From positions 6,940-17,818 of the forward strand of contig DBHP01000031.1 in the NCBI GenBank assembly GCA_002295705.1: DNA of 10,879 nt, read 5' to 3'. This stretch comes from Candidatus Neomicrothrix sp. UBA825. Its GTDB lineage: Bacteria > Actinomycetota > Acidimicrobiia > Acidimicrobiales > UBA8592. How positions within the stretch are numbered: the first letter of the stretch is position 1; each line of letters begins with the position of its first letter. The translations under genes and the position numbers were made by a program. The notes beneath the pieces are model-generated. The model worked only from the letters and a program-made list of their open reading frames with translations. It did no database searches and was not told the origin of the DNA. Positions 6,048 to 10,879 of this stretch are shown here, in pieces.

Positions 6048-8350
6048 TAACTATCCCGGCTCTCACAAATTGCATTCCAAACGTTTACGGAAGTTAGCGG
6101 CATGTCTATATGTTTGACGCCCATGTGAGCCACCGCATCAACTACAGCATTCTGAATAGCTGGTGTTGATCCGATTGTTCCTGACTCGCCAATACCTTTC
6201 GCCCCTAAAGGATTGCGCGGACTTGCTGTTTCAGTATTGTGCGTTTCAAATGAGGGTAATTCTGCAGCTGAAGGAATTGCATAATCCATCAAGTTCCCGG
6301 TAATCGGGTTGCCTTCCTCATCATAGAAAACACCCTCAAATAGAGCTTGAGCTGCACCTTGCGCAATACCGCCATGTTGCTGACCCGTTACAAGCATAGG
6401 ATTAAGTATGCGTCCACAATCATCGACGGCGATATGACGTATAAGTTCAACGGCCCCTGTCTCTGTATCTACTTCAACAACTGCGACATGCGCTCCGAAC
6501 GGAAATGTTGAATCAGTACCATCGAAATCCAATTCGTGTGCCAGGCCTGGCTCCATACCGGCAGGTCTTTTGTCATCGTCATTTGAGGCCTGGACTAGAT
6601 CGCCCCAGCTCAAAGAGTTTGAAGGGACACCAACGACATGTAAGCCTCCCTCACCTGTAACTACGTCATCAATGCTGGCTTCAAGTAAGTGAGAGGCTAA
6701 TTCTTTCGCTTTTTCTAAAACAGTTTCGCTAGCTACATGAACTGCTGAACCTGCAGTTTGGAGAGACCTTGACCCCATCGTTCCCTGACCCCTAGGAATC
6801 TCATCTGTGTCTGATTGCAAAATGGTTATTTTATTCATGTCAATACCAAGCAGATCAGAAATAATCATTGAGAAAGCAGTGATATGCCCTTGCCCATGAG
6901 CACTCGTTCCGACCCTAGCAGTTACAGTTCCATCGTCATGGATTTCGACAGCGCCATATTCACTATGTAAACCGGCAGGGGCTGTAACTTCAACATAAGC
7001 TGAAATACCAATCCCTAATTGTTTTGTGCTGTTCTCTTGACGTCGGACTTGTTGATCCGACAATAAACTTTCGTAGTCGGCCTCTTCAAGTGCCTTGTTA
7101 AGTGCTAAGGCGTAATCACCTGAATCATAATTCGCGCCACCTAGTGTTGTTATGGGAAAGGCATCTTCGGAAATAAAGTTCTTTAAACGGATTTCAGCAG
7201 GATCCATGTGGAGTTCATCAGCAGCAACATCAATTAAACGCTCAAGTAACTGTGTTGCTTCAGGACGCCCAGCGCCTCGATATGCTGCAGTGTGAGTTGT
7301 GTTGGTAGCTGCGCTTCGGGCGTGATAACGAATCTTTGGGATGTCATACACGCCTTGAATCATTGTTTGGGTGAACACTGTTAAGAAGCCACCAATCGCT
7401 GGGTAGGCTCCAGCATCTGCGACAACTTTTGCATCCAGCCCAACTATTTTGCCATCAGCGCTAAAGCCCATCTCCCCGTACATGGCCATTCCGCGACCTT
7501 GAGCAAGAGAGAGCATATTTTCACTCCGTAATTCAGTCCACTTCAGGGGCCTGTCTAGTTGCCTGGCCAGCTCAGCAGTGATGACGTGCTCTACATAAAC
7601 GCCACCTTTAGGTCCAAAACCTCCACCAACAGTCGGAGCAGCAACCCGTAGATCACTTTGTTCCATCCCCAGCTGAGCTGCGAGAGCTTCTCGAACAGCT
7701 ATAGGATTTTGGCTAGGAATCCAAGCTGTGAGTGATCCGCCATGCTCAGGAATCGCTATGATTCCATTTGACTCCAATGGAACTCCGGCTAACCTTTGGC
7801 TCACGATTCTGACCTTTGCGATATGGTCGGCTCCTTCATTGGGATCGCCATCTTCAAGCCCTATGCCTGTTTCAAAACAGAGATTTGAACCATTCTCATC
7901 AAATAAAACAGGAGCATCATCCTCAAGAGCCTTTTCTGGGTCAGTTACAGCAGGCAGCGGGTCGTAATCCATCCAAATCATTGATGCGGCATCAGCCGCA
8001 GCTGCGAAAGAGTCAGCAACTACGACAGCAATAATATCTCCGACTAGGCGGACTTTGCCTTTAGCTAAAGGTGGGCGAGCAAAGTGTGGTGGGAAAAGAG
8101 GGAATGCAAGATAGGGAGAAAGTTCTAAATCATCTGCGGTCCACACTCCGACAACGCCTTCGATTTCTTTGGCTTCTGCTGTGTCGATTGAGAGGATATT
8201 GGCATGTGCAACAGGCGATCGAGCGAAGTACACGAAACCCAAACCGTCAATCTCCATGTCATCAAAGTATTTGTCCTCACCTGTGAGAAGAGTAGGATCT
8301 TCCCGGCGCAATACAGCATTACCAAGAATTGAGCCCTTAACATCAGTCAT
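6047..8350 (-). CDS. Molybdenum hydroxylase large subunit, form II CoxL / xanthine dehydrogenase family
   Basis: The 767-residue protein is the molybdopterin-cytosine-dinucleotide-binding catalytic subunit of an aerobic hydroxylase that inserts water-derived oxygen into a substrate. Residues about 18-135 are the Ald_Xan_dh_C-type N-domain (RREDPTLLTG). The rest is the MoCo-binding region: VGGGFGPKGG (241-250), AYRGAGR (356-362), SAHGQGH (483-489) and the catalytic glutamate in KGIGESG (Glu722). AYRGAGR identifies form II, not the AYxCSFR loop of true CO dehydrogenase, so a CO substrate is not supported and N-heterocycles, aldehydes or other organics are possible. The length is close to family norm. 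The ATG at 8350 has AAAGGGGAAG a few bases upstream. The 2Fe-2S (CoxS) and FAD (CoxM) subunits are not in this operon: a divergent gene lies upstream and an NTF2-like gene follows directly. They must be encoded elsewhere if the enzyme is active. Confidence 0.92.
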   Translation of the reverse strand: MTDVKGSILGNAVLRREDPTLLTGEDKYFDDMEIDGLGFVYFARSPVAHANILSIDTAEAKEIEGVVGVWTADDLELSPYLAFPLFPPHFARPPLAKGKVRLVGDIIAVVVADSFAAAADAASMIWMDYDPLPAVTDPEKALEDDAPVLFDENGSNLCFETGIGLEDGDPNEGADHIAKVRIVSQRLAGVPLESNGIIAIPEHGGSLTAWIPSQNPIAVREALAAQLGMEQSDLRVAAPTVGGGFGPKGGVYVEHVITAELARQLDRPLKWTELRSENMLSLAQGRGMAMYGEMGFSADGKIVGLDAKVVADAGAYPAIGGFLTVFTQTMIQGVYDIPKIRYHARSAATNTTHTAAYRGAGRPEATQLLERLIDVAADELHMDPAEIRLKNFISEDAFPITTLGGANYDSGDYALALNKALEEADYESLLSDQQVRRQENSTKQLGIGISAYVEVTAPAGLHSEYGAVEIHDDGTVTARVGTSAHGQGHITAFSMIISDLLGIDMNKITILQSDTDEIPRGQGTMGSRSLQTAGSAVHVASETVLEKAKELASHLLEASIDDVVTGEGGLHVVGVPSNSLSWGDLVQASNDDDKRPAGMEPGLAHELDFDGTDSTFPFGAHVAVVEVDTETGAVELIRHIAVDDCGRILNPMLVTGQQHGGIAQGAAQALFEGVFYDEEGNPITGNLMDYAIPSAAELPSFETHNTETASPRNPLGAKGIGESGTIGSTPAIQNAVVDAVAHMGVKHIDMPLTSVNVWNAICESRDS

Positions 8351-8387
8351 AGTCTTCCCCTTTAGTCTATCACTCTTGATTCTTGCA

Positions 8388-8412
8388 TTTATATTGTTAG
8401 ATTACGAGTCAA
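8388..8412 (-). promoter_or_regulatory. Candidate promoter for the CoxL-like/NTF2-like operon
   Basis: Read on the minus strand there is TTGACT (8412-8407), a close match to a -35 box, and TATAAA (8393-8388), a close match to a -10 box, 37 nt before the ATG. The spacer is only 13 nt, shorter than the usual 16-18, so the two boxes may not both belong to one promoter. Confidence 0.3.
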
Positions 8413-8473
8413 ACCCTCATCTTCTTCAGCAAGTAAGTGTTCTCTATAGATGAAATGGAATTCCTATTAGGAG

Positions 8474-8502
8474 TTAGTTTCATGTACACTGCATCTTATA
8501 TC
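8474..8502 (+). promoter_or_regulatory. Candidate promoter for the Rieske operon
   Basis: TTAGTT (8474-8479) and TATATC (8497-8502) are separated by 17 nt, the standard spacing, and lie 22 nt before the GTG start, which would give a short leader. An alternative -10, TATAGA (8445-8450), has a weak TTCTTC 17 nt upstream (8422-8427). Neither is strong. Confidence 0.28.
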
Positions 8503-8511
8503 GTTTAAAGA

Positions 8512-8518
8512 AGGGAAG
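8512..8518 (+). promoter_or_regulatory. Ribosome binding site deciding a GTG start (Rieske gene)
   Basis: AGGGAAG ends 6 nt before the GTG at 8525, a normal spacing, but 12 nt before the in-frame ATG at 8531. This favours GTG as the start, so the protein begins M-A-M-I rather than M-I. Confidence 0.5.
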
Positions 8519-8524
8519 TTCTAC

Positions 8525-9880
8525 GTGGCGATGATACGAGATGTCTCTGAGAGATCACCAGGTATCACATACCAAGAATTACTGGATCAGGACACCCATC
8601 CCGTTCCTGATGTGTTGCGTCTTGAGTCAACCGTTAGTTTTGGGCCTGATGAGTTTCCGATAACGAGGTATACCACACGTGAATGGCATGAAGTTGAGAA
8701 AGAAAAACTTTGGTCAAAAGTGTGGCAATATGCGTGTCGTGCAGATGAGATACCAGAGGTCGGAGATTACTACGTCTATGAAATAGTCGGACGAAGCTAC
8801 ATCGTTATGCGAAGCAATGAAAATGAGATAAAAGCATATCCAAATGCATGTTTGCATAGAGGAAGAAAACTTAAAGACTATGATGGCAGATGTTCCGAAA
8901 TCCGTTGTCCCTTCCATGGATTCGCATGGGAGTTAGATGGGGACCTTAAAGATGTACCTGCAAAGTGGGACTTTCCTCATGTCGAAGCAGAGCAATTTCA
9001 ATTACCGCAAGTAAAAGTGGGGGTTTGGGCAGGTTTTGTCTTTATAAACCCTGATCCTAATGCAGGGCCACTTGAAGAATTTATAGGTGATATGGATGAT
9101 CATTTTAAAGTATGGGATCTAGAAAATCGCTATAAGCAAGCTCATGTAGCGAAGATAATTCACGCTAACTGGAAAATAGCTCAGGAAGCTTTCTGCGAAG
9201 CATTTCATGTAAATGCAACACATCCACAGATAATGGCGTATCTTGGCGACACGAATTCTCAGGTTGATGTATGGGACAACTTCGCCAGAGTTATTAGTCC
9301 AGGTGGTACACCTAGCCCGCTGCTTGACTATGACGTGTCCGAGGAAGATCAAATGCGCTCAATGCTCGACATAAGCTACGACAAGGAACTACCAGTTTCT
9401 ATACCTTCCGGAGTAACTATGAGAGCTCACGGTGCTGCACTTTCCAGAGATCGTTGGAGACCAATGGCGGGAGATTGGGTTGACTCTTTGTCTGATGCTG
9501 AGATGATGGACAGCATAGATTACACGCTATTTCCCAATTTTCATCCATGGGGCGCATTCAATCGAATCGTTTATAGGTTTAGGCCCAATGGAGATGATTA
9601 TCGAAGCTCAATCATGGAATGTATCTTTCTTGCACCCTTCAAAGAAGGTGAAAAACCAGATCCTGCGCCAATACATTGGCTAACGGATGATGAGAATTTC
9701 AGTGACGCACCGGAGCTTGACACTCTAGGAAAAGTTTTTGATCAAGATGTATTCAATATGGGTAAAGTGCAACTTGGACTAGAAACAACACAGAAGACGG
9801 GTGTGGTTCTCAGCAACTATCAAGAATCAAAGGTGCGGTGGTTGCATCACAAACTCAGCGAATGGTGTGGAGAAGATTGA
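8525..9880 (+). CDS. Rieske non-heme iron ring-hydroxylating oxygenase, alpha subunit
   Basis: The 451-residue protein is the terminal oxygenase that uses a Rieske [2Fe-2S] cluster and a mononuclear iron to mono- or dioxygenate a substrate with electrons from a separate reductase. The Rieske domain covers about residues 45-170 with Cys109-x-His111, 16 residues, then Cys128-x2-His131 (CPFHGF). The catalytic domain follows: NWKIAQEAFCEAFHVNATHP (215-234) supplies His228 and His233, and Asp408 (FDQDVFNMGKVQLGL) is the likely third iron ligand. Glu225 sits three residues before the first His, where naphthalene dioxygenase has its bridging Asp205. The length is normal. No beta subunit, ferredoxin or reductase gene is adjacent, so it probably forms an alpha-only oligomer and uses a remote electron chain. 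The next gene starts 2 nt after the stop. The substrate is unknown; it may be aromatic or a non-aromatic acid or amine. Confidence 0.93.
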   Translation: MAMIRDVSERSPGITYQELLDQDTHPVPDVLRLESTVSFGPDEFPITRYTTREWHEVEKEKLWSKVWQYACRADEIPEVGDYYVYEIVGRSYIVMRSNENEIKAYPNACLHRGRKLKDYDGRCSEIRCPFHGFAWELDGDLKDVPAKWDFPHVEAEQFQLPQVKVGVWAGFVFINPDPNAGPLEEFIGDMDDHFKVWDLENRYKQAHVAKIIHANWKIAQEAFCEAFHVNATHPQIMAYLGDTNSQVDVWDNFARVISPGGTPSPLLDYDVSEEDQMRSMLDISYDKELPVSIPSGVTMRAHGAALSRDRWRPMAGDWVDSLSDAEMMDSIDYTLFPNFHPWGAFNRIVYRFRPNGDDYRSSIMECIFLAPFKEGEKPDPAPIHWLTDDENFSDAPELDTLGKVFDQDVFNMGKVQLGLETTQKTGVVLSNYQESKVRWLHHKLSEWCGED

Positions 9881-9882
9881 TA

Positions 9883-10104
9883 ATGTCCCACGGACTAATT
9901 CACCCATTCTCCAAAGCCCTTTATGTCAAAAACGAAGATGGAAATATTGTCGTTACTGATGGGAATTTGCAAGGGATTTTTAAAAAGGATGGCTCATGGA
10001 TAGAAGGAGAGTTACGAGAATGCGACCCCCAGCTTTGCGGTTGGGTCGGAGGTCCTCAGATCGAAAATCATAGAGTCGGAAAAGTAAAAAAACAGCAAAA
10101 GTAA
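9883..10104 (+). CDS. Small protein of 73 residues between the Rieske oxygenase and the amidohydrolase
   Basis: I do not recognise a named family. The ATG at 9883 is preceded by GGAGAAG with a 7-nt spacer and lies two bases after the Rieske stop, so it is a real, co-transcribed gene. An upstream in-frame start inside the Rieske gene is less likely. The sequence looks like a small beta-rich soluble domain: HPFSKALYVKNEDGNIVVTD (residues 7-26), GIFKKDGSWIEGEL (31-44), then ECDPQLCGW with Cys47 and Cys52, and a Lys-rich tail (KVKKQQK). There is no signal peptide or membrane segment, and the pattern is not a ferredoxin or a Rieske centre. Its position suggests an accessory role for the oxygenase or amidohydrolase, for example complex assembly or a metal-binding partner. 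That role is inference only. Confidence 0.75.
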   Translation: MSHGLIHPFSKALYVKNEDGNIVVTDGNLQGIFKKDGSWIEGELRECDPQLCGWVGGPQIENHRVGKVKKQQK

Positions 10105-10127
10105 ATATTTGCCAATTGTGCTAGCCA

Positions 10128-10134
10128 GAAGAGG
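10128..10134 (+). promoter_or_regulatory. Ribosome binding site of the amidohydrolase gene
   Basis: GAAGAGG ends 5 nt before the ATG at 10140 and fixes the start of a gene that runs off the window. The 35-bp gap before it (10105-10139) shows no terminator, so the three genes probably form one operon. Confidence 0.55.
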
Positions 10135-10139
10135 TTCCA

Positions 10140-10879
10140 ATGGGTTTCCCAAACGATATCAGCGTCATAGAAACCATGATCGGAACTCGAGCCGGAAAGA
10201 GTGCAAAACTGAATTACCAGAACCTTACTGGCATGAAAGATAAGCAAACAAAAGGATATAACTTTCCGGCACAGTACATGTTTAAGGATGTGCCTTGGAG
10301 CAACCAAGCTAGAAATTTTGAGGAGGAACCGGAACCCCCACAGGGATCTGATCTGCTACTGCCTTATATGGAGAAGCATAATATTGAAATAGCGATGATC
10401 GGTGTCGGACCAGGGCAAGAACGATCAGGAGCAAGAGAAGCTATAGAGCAATATCCAGATCGGTTTGTAGGTTGTCACGAGCCTGACCCAAATGATGTAA
10501 TGGGCTCAATAGCAGCTATTCGAGAACTGCATAAAAATGGCTACATCAAAGCAATATCTGCCTTCCCAGCCGGAAGAAACCCTCAAGTACCTATCAATGA
10601 TCCTAAAATGTACGCTCTTTACGCAGTATGTGTCGAGTTGGATATACCGATCTTTTGTTGCGCAGGAATTCCCGGCCCACGAGTACCCTTTGAAGCACAG
10701 CATGTGAAACTCATCGATGACGTCATGTACGATTTCCCTGACCTGCGCTTTGTCACTCGACATGGATGCGAACCATGGGAAGATCTAGCAGTAAAACTTA
10801 TGTTGAAATGGCCAAACCTCCACTATTCAACATCGGCATTCGCCCCGAAATACTACCCAACGGCGATCATCGACTACGC
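10140..10879 (+). CDS. Amidohydrolase-2 / ACMSD-like family protein (3' partial)
   Basis: The frame is open from the ATG at 10140 to the window end (246 codons visible). It matches the TIM-barrel amidohydrolase_2 family, which includes ACMSD-type decarboxylases and related hydrolases. Visible landmarks are AQYMFKDVPW (44-53), EIAMIGVG (83-90), YPDRFVGCHEPDPND (105-119), IKAISAFPAG (136-145), LDIPIFCCAGIPGPRVP (167-183), FVTRHGCEPWEDLAVKLMLK (204-223) with His208, and STSAFAPKYYP (230-240). The strand-1 HxH metal motif expected near the N-terminus is absent; the equivalent stretch reads ISVIETMIG (7-15). The strand that usually carries another His reads PIFCCAG. The metal site is therefore altered or reduced. 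The C-terminal part, with the catalytic Asp region, is outside the window. It probably processes the product of the Rieske step, by decarboxylation or hydrolysis. The family call is good; the reaction is open. Confidence 0.87.
   Translation, partial: MGFPNDISVIETMIGTRAGKSAKLNYQNLTGMKDKQTKGYNFPAQYMFKDVPWSNQARNFEEEPEPPQGSDLLLPYMEKHNIEIAMIGVGPGQERSGAREAIEQYPDRFVGCHEPDPNDVMGSIAAIRELHKNGYIKAISAFPAGRNPQVPINDPKMYALYAVCVELDIPIFCCAGIPGPRVPFEAQHVKLIDDVMYDFPDLRFVTRHGCEPWEDLAVKLMLKWPNLHYSTSAFAPKYYPTAIIDY

Larger units (their letters stand above)
8351..8524. promoter_or_regulatory. Divergent control region between CoxL-like and Rieske genes
   Basis: This 174-bp AT-rich stretch separates the two divergent operons and is the longest non-coding stretch in the window. 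Both ends carry good ribosome binding sites. It also holds two 8-bp perfect palindromes, TCTATAGA (8443-8450) and GGAATTCC (8457-8464), close together near the centre-right. They may be chance or part of an operator. No regulator gene lies in the window. Confidence 0.6.

Noticed and set aside
6047..8350. Naming the gene coxL (CO dehydrogenase)
   Set aside because: The active-site loop is AYRGAGR (form II), not the AYxCSFR loop of true CO dehydrogenases, and the partner subunits are missing, so CO oxidation is not supported.
10068..10763. Minus-strand frames opposite the small protein and amidohydrolase
   Set aside because: The plus-strand amidohydrolase reading is well supported over the whole stretch; the antisense frames have no family features.
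1..10879. Mobile elements, CRISPR repeats, tRNA or rRNA genes
   Set aside because: No transposase, integrase, direct-repeat array or RNA-gene-like sequence was seen, and almost all bases are taken up by the eight genes.

Overview
The window is wall-to-wall protein coding: eight genes in three transcription blocks, with no RNA gene, mobile element, CRISPR array or long non-coding stretch. Base composition is moderate and visibly AT-leaning, intergenic gaps are tiny, and stop/start overlaps are used repeatedly. The gene families (LivK-type lipoprotein with a Ser/Glu-rich tether, MFS-Liv ATPase fusion, Rieske oxygenase, AYRGAGR-type CoxL homologue, PhyH, amidohydrolase-2) suggest a free-living aerobic heterotroph. 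My best guess is an uncultured actinobacterium of the Acidimicrobiia type with a streamlined, perhaps marine, genome. A SAR202-like Chloroflexota is an alternative. This placement rests on recall of protein families, not on a search.

Block 1 (1-5539, + strand) is an uptake operon. It starts with a 5'-truncated giant protein that fuses an MFS transporter domain to two ABC ATPases, LivF-like then LivG-like. After 60 bp comes a large LivK-type substrate-binding lipoprotein. Its stop overlaps the start of a PhyH-family Fe(II)/2-oxoglutarate dioxygenase by one base (TAATG). No LivH/LivM permease is in the window; if present, it lies upstream.

Block 2 (8350-5550, - strand) encodes a form II CoxL/xanthine-dehydrogenase-type molybdenum hydroxylase large subunit. 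Its stop overlaps the GTG start of an NTF2/SnoaL-like protein (TAGTG). The iron-sulfur and FAD subunits that normally accompany CoxL are absent from this operon. Blocks 1 and 2 converge with a 10-bp gap.

Block 3 (8525-10879, + strand) diverges from block 2 across a 174-bp control region. It encodes a Rieske non-heme iron oxygenase alpha subunit, a 73-residue protein I do not recognise, and an amidohydrolase-2/ACMSD-like protein cut by the window end. The amidohydrolase lacks the usual N-terminal HxH metal motif.

Taken together the locus looks like an uptake-plus-oxidation cluster. An organic substrate would be captured by the lipoprotein and attacked by up to three chemically different oxidising enzymes (2OG dioxygenase, molybdenum hydroxylase, Rieske oxygenase), followed by a hydrolase or decarboxylase step. 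The substrate cannot be read from the sequence. The most unusual items are the MFS-LivF-LivG fusion, the subunit-orphan CoxL with its NTF2 partner, the small protein between the Rieske oxygenase and the amidohydrolase, and the amidohydrolase with altered metal ligands.
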